Shown in pieces: positions 1 through 6,405 of a DNA stretch of 11,910 bases. Position 1 is the stretch's first letter, and each line of letters starts with the position of its first letter. The stretch covers positions 1 through 11,910 of the forward strand of contig DATGIQ010000186.1 in assembly GCA_035295665.1 (NCBI GenBank), in the 5' to 3' direction. This stretch comes from DATGIQ01 sp035295665. GTDB lineage: Bacteria > Planctomycetota > Planctomycetia > Gemmatales > Gemmataceae. Position numbers and translations under genes: made by a program. The notes beneath the pieces were generated by a model. That model was not told where the DNA came from. It was given only the letters and a program-made list of their open reading frames with translations, and ran no database searches.

Positions 1-276
1 CGGATCCTTGCCACCGAAATCTGCATTGCCACCCCGGCCGTGCGCAAACATATCCGCGATGGAGTCCCCCACCTGCTCGTCAATGAAATGCAGCTGGGCG
101 GCCGGTACCACATGCAAACTATGGACGCGGTCCTACTCCAGCTCTATCAGCGCGGCGAGATCACGTACGATGTGGCACTTTCCAACGCCCGGGATCCCAA
201 CACGATCCGCGAACGCTCGACCGGTTCCCCCAACGGGTCCCGGACTGCGGCGGGAAGCAGTAGGACACCACCATGA
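1..276 (+). CDS. pilT: PilT-family twitching ATPase, C-terminal part (5' end outside window)
   Basis: The open frame runs in from base 1 and stops at TGA 274-276, giving 91 residues. It matches the C-terminal end of the PilT/PilU hexameric ATPases that drive type IV pilus retraction at the inner-membrane base. Seen directly: a helix reading ATEICIATPAVRKHIRDG, like the PilT segment that contains TPAIRNLIREGK, then GRYHMQTMDAVLLQLYQRG, equivalent to the PilT GMQTMDQSLxxLYxxG segment, then ITYDVALSNARDPNTI. The last 20 residues or so are a Ser/Gly/Pro-rich tail. The Walker motifs lie upstream of the window, so catalytic competence cannot be judged. A PilU-like or general type IV pilus retraction paralogue is possible. 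The stop overlaps the next start by four bases (ATGA), suggesting translational coupling to the ABC transporter genes. Confidence 0.85.
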   Translation, partial: RILATEICIATPAVRKHIRDGVPHLLVNEMQLGGRYHMQTMDAVLLQLYQRGEITYDVALSNARDPNTIRERSTGSPNGSRTAAGSSRTPP

Positions 277-1043
277 CGTTGGCCATCGAAACCGAACAGT
301 TAACCCGCCTGTTCGGCGATTTCTGTGCAGTCGACCACCTCAACCTCCGTGTGGAAGAGGGAACCTTTTATGGCTTTCTCGGTCCCAATGGCGCTGGCAA
401 ATCAACGACGATCAAGATGCTGACGGGCCTGTTGGCTCCCTCGCAGGGAAAGATTCTCGTTCTGGGAAGGAACATGCGCGATCCGCGCGAATCGCTGGAA
501 GCGAAGAGCCGGATGGGAGTCGTCCCCGAAGACTTGGCCCTCTTTGATAACCTGACGGCGCGGGAGTATCTCACGTTCATCGGCCGGATGCACCTGTTGC
601 CGGGCGATACGATTCGCAGTCGCATGGCGGACCTCTTGCCGCTCTTGGGTCTCGAGGGGGAAGAGAAAAAACTGACCCTGGAGTACTCACACGGAATGAA
701 GAAAAAGCTGGCTCTGGCGGCCGCCTTGTTGCCGAACCCGGACCTGCTTTTTCTGGATGAGCCCTTCGAAGGCGTGGATGCCGTGACTTCCCGCGTCATC
801 CGCGATTTGCTGCGCGGCTACGTGGAGCGCGGGTCCACGGTTTTTCTGACCTCGCACGTGCTGGAGATAGTAGAAAGGCTCTGCACGCATGTGGGCATCA
901 TTGTGAAAGGGGTGTTGACCGAGCAGGCCTCGCTGGAAGAGATTCGTCGCGGCGGCACGCTGGAAGATCGGTTTCTCCAGATTGCCGGCGGAGACACGGA
1001 GGCAACGCGGAAGCTCAGCTGGCTGGAGGAAGGAGCGTCATGA
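273..1043 (+). CDS. ABC transporter ATP-binding protein
   Basis: This 256-residue protein is a complete ABC nucleotide-binding subunit, expected on the cytoplasmic face of the membrane, where ATP hydrolysis powers its partner permease. Walker A is GPNGAGKST at residues 37-45, the signature loop is YSHGMKKKLALA at 138-149 (SHGMK instead of LSGGQ), Walker B with the catalytic Glu is LLFLDEP at 158-164, and the switch His is in TSH at 193-195. The Q-loop region reads GVVPEDLALF, with Glu where Gln is usual; this is common in exporter-type ATPases of the CcmA/EcsA/NatA class. An AGGA motif at 262-265 lies 7 bases before ATG 273. It overlaps pilT upstream and the permease gene downstream, each by ATGA. 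The substrate cannot be read from the sequence. Confidence 0.93.
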   Translation: MTLAIETEQLTRLFGDFCAVDHLNLRVEEGTFYGFLGPNGAGKSTTIKMLTGLLAPSQGKILVLGRNMRDPRESLEAKSRMGVVPEDLALFDNLTAREYLTFIGRMHLLPGDTIRSRMADLLPLLGLEGEEKKLTLEYSHGMKKKLALAAALLPNPDLLFLDEPFEGVDAVTSRVIRDLLRGYVERGSTVFLTSHVLEIVERLCTHVGIIVKGVLTEQASLEEIRRGGTLEDRFLQIAGGDTEATRKLSWLEEGAS

Positions 1044-2878
1044 ACCGCCAACAGCTCTGGGCCGTTGTCTGGTTACACTGGCGACTGCGGGTCAATCGGC
1101 TGAAACGATCAGGGGCCGTGAATGCGGTGATCCTGGCGGTCCTGGCGGTCGCCGCCCTGCTCCTGGCAGTCGTTCTGAGCTGCACGCTCTTCCTGGTCGG
1201 GGCCTATACGTTGGTGAAAGCCTCGCCGCCCGTTCTGCTGCTCATCTGGGATGGAATGGTCGTCGGCTTCCTTTTCTGCTGGACCATCGGCCTGATCAGC
1301 GAGCTGCAACGCTCCGAGGTCCTCAGCTTGGAAAAGTTCTTGCACCTTCCGGTCAGCCTTGCGGGGGCGTTTCTGGTCAACTATTTCAGCTCGCTCCTGA
1401 GCCTGAATCTCATCGTGTTTGTGCCGGCCATGCTGGGACTGGCCCTCGGATTGGTCTTCGCCAAGGGCCCGGCCATGCTCCTTCTGCTCCCGCTTCTGGC
1501 AGCATTCTTGTTGATGGTCACGGCGATCACGTATCAATTCCAAGGGTGGCTGGCGTCGCTCATGGTGAATCCGCGGCGACGCCGAACGATTATCGTGCTC
1601 TTCACCGCGGTGTTCATTCTGCTCAGCCAATTACCGAACCTGATTAACATCGTGCAACCTTGGAAAGGGCAGCAGCAGGAGGACGTTCAGAAGCGCCTGG
1701 CGCAAGAGCAGGCTCAGCTTCAACGCTCCCTAAATTCGGGCGAAATCACGGTTGCCCAGTACCAGCAACGTCTACAGGAAATTCAGCATGCCAGCGTGGC
1801 CGAGCACGAGGAGCGGAATCGGCAATATTGGGAACAGGTCGAGCATACCGCAAGGTTGCTCAGCCTGGTGCTTCCTCCCGGCTGGCTTCCGTTGGGCGCC
1901 ATGACGTTGGCCGAACGCCAGATCCTGCCCGCCGTGCTTGGCACACTCGGGTTCACGTTGCTCGGAGCCGCCAGCTTGTGGCGGGCGTACTCGACGACCT
2001 TGCGGCTGTACACGGGACAGTTCACTTCCGGCAAGCAACGATCCGCGCCAGCGGTGAGGCCAACGCCCGCCTTGAGGCCGGCGACGCAACTCCTCGAGCG
2101 AAAGCTTCCTCGCGTTTCCGAGCACGTCTCCGCCGTCACGCTGGGGACATTCCGCTCCCTGTTGCGGGCTCCCGAAGTGAAAATGATGTTGCTGACCCCG
2201 ATTATTCTGGTCGTCATCTTCGGCGCGATGCTGGTCCGGAGGCACGGTGAGATGCCGGACGCCCTTGCCCCGCTCATCGCCTTTGGTGCCATGGCCATGG
2301 TCTTGATGAGCATGGTCGGACTCGTGGGCAATCAATTCGGTTTCGACCGGAGCGGGTTTCGCGTGTTTGTGCTCTGCCCAGCCGACCGCCGTGAGATCCT
2401 GCTAGGCAAGAACTTGGCATTTGCTCCGCTGGCCTTGGGCTTGGGGGTGGTCGTGGTCTGTGTGCTGGCAGCGGCTTGTCGAATGCGGCTCAGTGATTTC
2501 CTGGCCACATTTCCGCAGTTGATTTCCATGTACCTGCTGTTCTGCATGTTGGCGAATACCCTTTCGATTCTCTCTCCCATGCCCGTCGCTGCTGGCTCCT
2601 TTAAACCGACCAACATGAAGGGAATCAACATTCTCATCCAGCTCGGGTTTGTGTTTCTGTTTCCGCTGGCCCTGACACCAACCCTGTTACCGCTGGGCAT
2701 TCAATTTATCCTGGAGCAGCTTGGTTGGAGCTACGGAGTGCCCATCTGCTTGCTCTTGTCTTTGCTGGAGTGTGCAGGAATCGTCTACCTGTATCGCCTC
2801 GTTCTGACTTGGCAGGGAGATCTGCTTCAAGCCCGCGAATTGAAAATCCTCGACATTGTCGCTGCCCGGGCCGAATAG
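1040..2878 (+). CDS. Polytopic ABC transporter permease
   Basis: This 612-residue integral membrane protein is the obvious partner of the preceding ATPase. About 11-12 hydrophobic segments are visible, roughly at residues 27-57, 64-87, 112-140, 145-166, 183-205, 297-315, 382-399, 408-430, 458-480, 488-512, 532-555 and 565-590. They fall into two halves separated by a long hydrophilic stretch. Residues about 208-270 are strongly charged and Gln-rich and look coiled-coil-forming, and residues 327-362 form a second Pro-rich hydrophilic linker. The architecture resembles large ABC-2/EcsB-like exporter permeases, but no specific family was recognised. AGGAG at 1031-1035 stands 4 bases before the ATG, with GGAGG at 1025-1029 as an alternative, and the start overlaps the ATPase stop by ATGA. 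Export of a lipid, peptide or envelope component is only inference from the family type. Confidence 0.88.
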   Translation: MNRQQLWAVVWLHWRLRVNRLKRSGAVNAVILAVLAVAALLLAVVLSCTLFLVGAYTLVKASPPVLLLIWDGMVVGFLFCWTIGLISELQRSEVLSLEKFLHLPVSLAGAFLVNYFSSLLSLNLIVFVPAMLGLALGLVFAKGPAMLLLLPLLAAFLLMVTAITYQFQGWLASLMVNPRRRRTIIVLFTAVFILLSQLPNLINIVQPWKGQQQEDVQKRLAQEQAQLQRSLNSGEITVAQYQQRLQEIQHASVAEHEERNRQYWEQVEHTARLLSLVLPPGWLPLGAMTLAERQILPAVLGTLGFTLLGAASLWRAYSTTLRLYTGQFTSGKQRSAPAVRPTPALRPATQLLERKLPRVSEHVSAVTLGTFRSLLRAPEVKMMLLTPIILVVIFGAMLVRRHGEMPDALAPLIAFGAMAMVLMSMVGLVGNQFGFDRSGFRVFVLCPADRREILLGKNLAFAPLALGLGVVVVCVLAAACRMRLSDFLATFPQLISMYLLFCMLANTLSILSPMPVAAGSFKPTNMKGINILIQLGFVFLFPLALTPTLLPLGIQFILEQLGWSYGVPICLLLSLLECAGIVYLYRLVLTWQGDLLQARELKILDIVAARAE

Positions 2879-2881
2879 CCT

Positions 2882-2897
2882 TCTGGGCGAACCCGGA
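2882..2897 (+). other. Small hairpin just after the permease stop
   Basis: TCTGGG, a CGAA loop and CCCGGA form a six-base-pair stem (one G-T pair) starting four bases after the TAG of the permease gene, in the 91-base convergent gap 2879-2969. There is no T-run after it on either strand, so it is at best a weak terminator or 3'-end structure. Nothing else recognisable lies in this gap. Confidence 0.25.
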
Positions 2898-2969
2898 CTA
2901 AATCCGTGCGACTCCACTCGATTTGTGTCCCGCCGTGTTCTAGGGAAGCAATCGCCGGAGGAAAAGGCC

Positions 2970-3803
2970 CTACGGCTGGACGACGCGGACCGGCCGGCCC
3001 AGAGCCGCCTGGGATGGGTTGGCACTCGGGATCTCCGCACTCGCCGGGACAACGGGATAAACAGGTTCCCGGTAGCCGCCTTCCAGCGACTCCAAAAGCT
3101 GTTGTGCTTCGAGATGCTCAGGATTCTGTGTCAAGGCGAGGCGCAGGTGCTCTCTGCAGGCGTCATCTTGCTCCAGATGGTGCAGCATTCGCGCCAGGTC
3201 GTAGTGAGCGTTGGCCGAGCCTTCGAGCTTGGCGAGCACAGCATAGCCTTCATCCAGCCGTTGCGCCCGGGCCAAGCATAAGCCGTAGACGTGTCGGTAG
3301 GAGCGGTTTTCCGGGTCCATGTCAACTGCCTTTTGCAAGTTCTGGATCGCCAGGTCCCAGCTTCTTCGGCGCGCATAGCACATGCCGAGTTCGTAGCGCG
3401 GCGAAGCGTCCTTGGGATGAGATTGAATGGCCCGGTCATAGCTGGCCACTGCCCGCTCATAATCACCTTCCGATGCGTACAGCCTGCCCAAGGCCAGCAT
3501 CGCCGGCAGATCGGTCGGGCTCACTTGCAGCGCTTGCTGATAGGCTAAACGCGCCTTGCTACGCAGCTCCTCTTGATCGGTCGGCGATCGCCCGGGCTCC
3601 GCAGCCGCCTTTTCATGCAATTCGCCATAAGCCACCAAGGTGGACGGCTTCGGTTGCCGTTTGGGCCCGTTCTCATCTGAATTTGCGGCCAAGGGCGACC
3701 CTTCCCCACTCAATGGAGTGGGAAGGCTCCCGAAGCTCGCACAACCAAGGGCCGTGCCGATTGCGATACCAACGGGAAGCAGCACCCGTGCACAGGCTGG
3801 CAT
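2970..3803 (-). CDS. tadD: TPR-repeat lipoprotein, TadD-like
   Basis: This 277-residue protein has a short hydrophobic N-terminus ending in TALGC (Cys21), an imperfect lipobox, so it is probably a lipoprotein. After a Pro/Ser-rich linker (about 22-60), tetratricopeptide repeats run from about residue 76 to 235. The clearest are 97-130 (LALGRLYASEGDYERAVASY), 131-164 (YELGMCYARRRSWDLAIQNL) and 199-232. The tail is Pro-rich. In Tad systems, TadD is a TPR lipoprotein thought to help the secretin localise or assemble; the position at the end of the tad operon fits this. I chose ATG 3803 because purine-rich AAGGGGG (3809-3815) precedes it by 5 bases and the signal sequence begins there; an ATG at 3845 would add 14 residues without a ribosome binding site. 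TPR lipoproteins are generic, so the TadD name rests largely on context. Confidence 0.8.
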   Translation of the reverse strand: MPACARVLLPVGIAIGTALGCASFGSLPTPLSGEGSPLAANSDENGPKRQPKPSTLVAYGELHEKAAAEPGRSPTDQEELRSKARLAYQQALQVSPTDLPAMLALGRLYASEGDYERAVASYDRAIQSHPKDASPRYELGMCYARRRSWDLAIQNLQKAVDMDPENRSYRHVYGLCLARAQRLDEGYAVLAKLEGSANAHYDLARMLHHLEQDDACREHLRLALTQNPEHLEAQQLLESLEGGYREPVYPVVPASAEIPSANPSQAALGRPVRVVQP

Positions 3804-3817
3804 AGGAGCCCCCTTGC

Positions 3818-3866
3818 CGAGAGGCCCGAGCGCAACATCTTCCATGGCGTGCGCTGGACGCTCTCG
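3818..3866 (-). repeat. Nested inverted repeat in the AAA ATPase/TPR lipoprotein gap
   Basis: CGAGAG (3818-3823) pairs with CTCTCG (3861-3866), and inside it AGCGC (3829-3833) pairs with GCGCT (3851-3855), leaving a 17-base loop. It starts four bases after the AAA ATPase stop in the direction of transcription. Stems this short can occur by chance in GC-rich DNA. Confidence 0.3.
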
Positions 3867-3870
3867 ATGA

Positions 3871-5220
3871 TTAGAATTCGCAGATGAAACTGGCCGCTGC
3901 CTCGATGATAAGCTCGCGCGTTAGTTCGACGGGCTTTCTTCGATATCGGCAAATCGATTGAACGATCTCCAGAAGATCTCGGCAATCGCTGGCGCGGGGA
4001 CTACGACTATTGCTGTAGTACCGTTCGTAGAGGTAATCCACAGCTTCTGGGCAAGGATTCATGCCCAGTTTCTTTGCCATAGCATTGAAAATGCGCTCAT
4101 AGACCTCGCGCGTCGGAGCGTCGATTCCCACCTTGTGGCGAATACGACGCAAGAAGGCGTCGTCGACCAAGTCCTTCGGATCGAGGTTCGTGGAGAAAAT
4201 TGTCAGCTGCTCGAAAGGAACTTCGAACTTCTTGCCGGAGGCGAGGGACAAGAAGTCATGCCGGCCTTCGAGAGGAAGGATCCAGCGGTTGAGGAGCTCT
4301 TTGGGGCTGCACAGCTGCCGGCCGAAGTCGTCGATGAGGAACACGCCGCCGTTGGCTTTCACGTGCAACGGGGCCTGGTAGAAGTTGGACTCCGCATTGT
4401 AGCGCAAGTCCAGCATCCCCAAGTTCAGTTCGCCGCCGGTTACGATGACGGGCCGGCGCGTCCGGAGCCAGCGGGCGTCTACGGTACCAGAATTGAGCAG
4501 CCGGCGAATCGTCGCTTCGTTATCCTCCATGCGGTCGTTGGCCGAGTCATCGGCAAGCTGGTGGACCGCCTGGTCGTAAATCGTGATGATGCTGTTTTCT
4601 GCCAGGAAGGCGTACGGCACGTAGATTTCGCCGCCGCTGTTGTTCATGAACTCGCCGATGGCCCGCGCAATGGAGGTTTTGCCGTTGCCTGGCGGCCCAT
4701 AGATAAAGACGGATCGACCGCTGATCACCGCGGGACCGATGGCATTGAACAGTTCTTCCGTAATCACGAGATGGCCGAACGGAGCCCGCAACGCTTCGGG
4801 GCTACAACTGATGCCCGTGACGGCCTGGCGATAGGTCTGCTCGATATAGTCCTCCAGCGGCACGGGAGCGGGACCGACGTACGCGCACAGCCTCATGGCG
4901 TCCTGGGCGCGGTGCCGGCCCAATTCGGTCAGGGTGAAGCGATAGCTGATTCGGCCAATGAGATCGCCCCCCTGGATTTCCAGACATTTTTCATCCTTCA
5001 GAAAGGCGAGTGATTCTTCAATGACCTTGAACGGCAAGCACAGAAATCGTGCCAGGTCCAGCCCGATCATGATGCCGCGCGTGTAAAGGGTTCGCAAAAT
5101 CAGGTCATTGACGAACCCCAGCGTCAGGCCTGCTTCCTTCAAATTCTCGGGAGCGCTCGGGGCCTCCGCCATCCCGGGCCCATCCAGGTCCAAGGCATAA
5201 TGTTTCAAGGTGCCACTCAT
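3871..5220 (-). CDS. AAA+ ATPase with N-terminal winged-helix-like region, tad-locus associated
   Basis: This 449-residue protein has an AAA+ core: Walker A GPPGNGKTS (175-183), Walker B VFLIDDFG (293-300), a sensor-1-like FSTNLDP (342-348) and an arginine-rich DDAFLRRIRHK (353-363) where an arginine finger is expected. Residues about 31-110 look like a small helical DNA- or protein-binding domain of winged-helix type (LTLGFVNDLILRTLYTRGIM, then SYRFTLTELGRHRA). The stretch between Walker A and Walker B is about 110 residues, longer than the roughly 60 usual in AAA+ proteins, so there is an insertion around 200-285. The NGGVFLIDDFGRQ segment recalls the NtrC/MoxR groups, but the NtrC GAFTGA loop is absent. 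It is not a core Tad gene, and no signal peptide or membrane segment is seen, so it should be cytoplasmic. Role unknown; a remodelling or regulatory ATPase for the pilus machine is inference. AAAGGA lies about 11 bases before ATG 5220, a rather long spacing. Confidence 0.85.
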   Translation of the reverse strand: MSGTLKHYALDLDGPGMAEAPSAPENLKEAGLTLGFVNDLILRTLYTRGIMIGLDLARFLCLPFKVIEESLAFLKDEKCLEIQGGDLIGRISYRFTLTELGRHRAQDAMRLCAYVGPAPVPLEDYIEQTYRQAVTGISCSPEALRAPFGHLVITEELFNAIGPAVISGRSVFIYGPPGNGKTSIARAIGEFMNNSGGEIYVPYAFLAENSIITIYDQAVHQLADDSANDRMEDNEATIRRLLNSGTVDARWLRTRRPVIVTGGELNLGMLDLRYNAESNFYQAPLHVKANGGVFLIDDFGRQLCSPKELLNRWILPLEGRHDFLSLASGKKFEVPFEQLTIFSTNLDPKDLVDDAFLRRIRHKVGIDAPTREVYERIFNAMAKKLGMNPCPEAVDYLYERYYSNSRSPRASDCRDLLEIVQSICRYRRKPVELTRELIIEAAASFICEF

Positions 5221-5268
5221 GATGTCCGTTGTCCTTTAGGTTCAGTTGCTCGAAGGTGCCGACGGAGA

Positions 5269-5278
5269 GCCAGCTGGC
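5269..5278. repeat. Ten-base perfect palindrome GCCAGCTGGC
   Basis: This perfect palindrome sits in the 70-base gap between the small membrane protein gene and the AAA ATPase gene, about 50 bases before the latter's start. It could form only a short RNA hairpin. It might be a protein-binding site, but ten bases give weak support. Confidence 0.2.
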
Positions 5279-5290
5279 AGCGGGGGGTCC

Positions 5291-5572
5291 TCATTTGCGC
5301 ATCAAAATGTACAGGCCGAGACACATGCCGATCGTGGCAAATTGAATCATGCGGCGACGATTGCCCAGCGCAGACTGCACCGGCGCAAAAAGAGTGCGCC
5401 AGCTCCAGCCATCGGCCAGCAAGGGCGCGGAAATCGATATCGGAGAACGCACCACGGTTGAATGCGACTGCCGCGCGTTAGCAGGCAGCGGTTGCAGCAG
5501 GAGAAGAAGCAGGATGATCCAGAGGCAACGCCGGCAGCGACGGCGGCGGGACATGCATACATCACGGTCCAT
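5291..5572 (-). CDS. Small membrane protein with signal-like N-terminus
   Basis: This 93-residue protein is not recognised. It has a very basic N-terminus (SRRRRCRRC) followed by a Leu-rich hydrophobic stretch (WIILLLLLLQPLP) ending in NARQ, which looks like a signal peptide with cleavage after about residue 33. The middle is polar, and a second hydrophobic segment (MIQFATIGMCLGLYILM) lies at the extreme C-terminus, followed by RK. After processing it would be a short periplasmic protein anchored by its C-terminal helix; otherwise it is a two-span protein. It lacks the Glu-Tyr prepilin motif of Flp pilins. I chose ATG 5572 because AGGA (5582-5585) lies 9 bases upstream; TTG 5581 is in frame three codons earlier. 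Its place inside the tad operon suggests a pilus-related role, but this is inference. As a short gene it carries a real risk of being non-coding. Confidence 0.6.
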   Translation of the reverse strand: MDRDVCMSRRRRCRRCLWIILLLLLLQPLPANARQSHSTVVRSPISISAPLLADGWSWRTLFAPVQSALGNRRRMIQFATIGMCLGLYILMRK

Positions 5573-5581
5573 GGCGGCCAA

Positions 5582-5585
5582 TCCT
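5582..5585 (-). promoter_or_regulatory. Shine-Dalgarno site deciding the start of the small membrane protein
   Basis: AGGA read on the minus strand, nine bases before ATG 5572. It favours this ATG over the in-frame TTG at 5581, which would place the site directly against the start codon, and it is the main evidence that the small gene is translated. Confidence 0.5.
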
Positions 5586-5620
5586 GATTGAAAAGCTCAT
5601 CATGTTGTCTACGGGATTGC

Positions 5621-5640
5621 CAATCTGGGCATGCAGATTG
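5621..5640 (-). repeat. Alternative inverted repeat sharing an arm with the large hairpin
   Basis: CAATCTG (5621-5627) can pair with CAGATTG (5634-5640) over a six-base loop. The second arm is also part of the long stem at 5633-5673, so the two structures exclude each other. A terminator/antiterminator-like switch is possible but speculative. Confidence 0.35.
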
Positions 5641-5673
5641 CAGAAGGAACACGCGTTCGCTTCTGCAATCTGC
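5633..5673 (-). other. Strong intercistronic hairpin, 14-bp perfect stem
   Basis: GCAGATTGCAGAAG (5633-5646) is perfectly complementary to CTTCTGCAATCTGC (5660-5673). The 13-base loop can itself close through GAAC/GTTC, extending the stem after one bulged base. It lies in the 126-base gap between the OmpA-like lipoprotein gene and the small membrane protein gene, about 25 bases past the upstream stop. No T-run follows on the minus strand, so it is not a textbook intrinsic terminator. It may be a partial terminator, an mRNA-stabilising or processing structure, or a protein-binding inverted repeat. Confidence 0.7.
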
Positions 5674-5698
5674 CATCGCCCGGTCATTCCTCAACACC

Positions 5699-6352
5699 TC
5701 AGCGCGGCGGACCACCCGGACTTCCACCGGGAGCGGCCGCAGCGGGAGCACCCGGAGCTGGACCAGTGGGAGACCCACCCGATGTACCCGGGGCGCCAAT
5801 GCCCACCGCAGGCCCAAGGGTCCCTTGGAAGCCGAGGTACATCTTCCCTATCGAGATTCCCATCGGTTGGGCGCCGATGCCCGTCTCCGGTGGATCGTGG
5901 ATGACGACCTCAAAACTTAAATTGCGGCCGCTGGTCTCCGCAGCCAGATAGTTCTGGATCGCCTGGATTCGCCGCTGATCCAGGGCGGCCCGTTGCTCCG
6001 CGTACCGGGAAGGGGCCGCGGGGTCATACATGAGGTCATGCGCCGTCGCCAGGTAAATCGTGCAATCCGGGTAGGGCCGGCGCCGGGCCAAGTACGTCAG
6101 CTGCTCCATTCCGCCGGGCGTTAGCTTTTCAGTCCCCGGCTCGAAATGGTAATTCCACACCGTCTGATCCAGGTAATGGCCATTGTGCACCTGGGGCGCA
6201 AAGGCCGCGATCACCTCCTGCCGGGCGGCGTACTCATACCGCTCCGGATAGCAGGGATCGACGAGGTTGCGGTAGCAATCGCAGCCACCGACCACCGCCA
6301 GGCCACTCGTCACGCCCAAGGCGGTCAGTACATCGCTCACGAATCCTTTCAT
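5699..6352 (-). CDS. Lipoprotein with OmpA-like peptidoglycan-binding domain
   Basis: This 217-residue protein has a hydrophobic N-terminus ending in VVGGC (Cys24), a good lipobox, followed by a Cys/Tyr-rich CDCYRNLVDPCYPERYEY stretch. Residues about 60-150 read like a divergent OmpA C-terminal domain: YHFEPGTEKLTPGGMEQL (a strand and helix like FxxxxxxLxxxG), then IYLATAHD with Asp106, then LDQRRIQAIQNYL (124-136), which matches the RRAxAVxxYL helix carrying the peptidoglycan-contacting Arg. This suggests an outer-membrane lipoprotein gripping the cell wall beside the secretin; the function is inferred. The last 38 residues or so are Gly/Pro/Ala-rich low complexity. I chose ATG 6352 because AAAGGAG sits 9 bases upstream. 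An ATG at 6409 would overlap the tadC stop by ATGA but adds 19 charged residues that spoil the signal peptide. Confidence 0.78.
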   Translation of the reverse strand: MKGFVSDVLTALGVTSGLAVVGGCDCYRNLVDPCYPERYEYAARQEVIAAFAPQVHNGHYLDQTVWNYHFEPGTEKLTPGGMEQLTYLARRRPYPDCTIYLATAHDLMYDPAAPSRYAEQRAALDQRRIQAIQNYLAAETSGRNLSFEVVIHDPPETGIGAQPMGISIGKMYLGFQGTLGPAVGIGAPGTSGGSPTGPAPGAPAAAAPGGSPGGPPR

Positions 6353-6361
6353 ACGTTCGTA

Positions 6362-6368
6362 CTCCTTT
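6362..6368 (-). promoter_or_regulatory. Strong Shine-Dalgarno site AAAGGAG of the OmpA-like lipoprotein
   Basis: AAAGGAG on the minus strand lies nine bases before ATG 6352. Together with the lipobox it decides the start in favour of 6352 over the upstream ATG 6409. Confidence 0.7.
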
Positions 6369-6375
6369 GTCCTAG

Positions 6376-6392
6376 GGCGTTCTGCGAACGCC
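6376..6392 (-). other. Hairpin in the tadC/lipoprotein gap
   Basis: GGCGTTC (6376-6382), a TGC loop and GAACGCC (6386-6392) form a perfect seven-base-pair stem 13 bases after the tadC stop and just upstream of the lipoprotein ribosome binding site. There is no T-run. It could tune tadC mRNA decay or access to the next ribosome binding site. Confidence 0.4.
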
Positions 6393-6405
6393 GGCGAACG
6401 GTTCC

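Noticed and set aside
2906..3805. A 299-codon plus-strand frame opposite the TPR lipoprotein gene.
   Set aside because: It is Pro/Arg/Ser-rich with no recognisable motifs, and the minus-strand frame holds clear TPR repeats.
3958..5013. A 351-codon plus-strand open frame opposite the AAA+ ATPase gene.
   Set aside because: The minus-strand product has intact Walker, sensor and arginine-finger motifs, while this frame shows none and is a codon-bias shadow.
5291..5572. The small membrane protein as the Flp prepilin.
   Set aside because: It lacks the prepilin cleavage context (Gly followed by Glu-Tyr after a hydrophilic leader), and the hydrophobic stretch is at the wrong place.
5633..5673. Calling the 14-bp hairpin a rho-independent terminator.
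   Set aside because: No run of T follows the stem on the minus strand, and related pilus genes continue downstream in the same direction.
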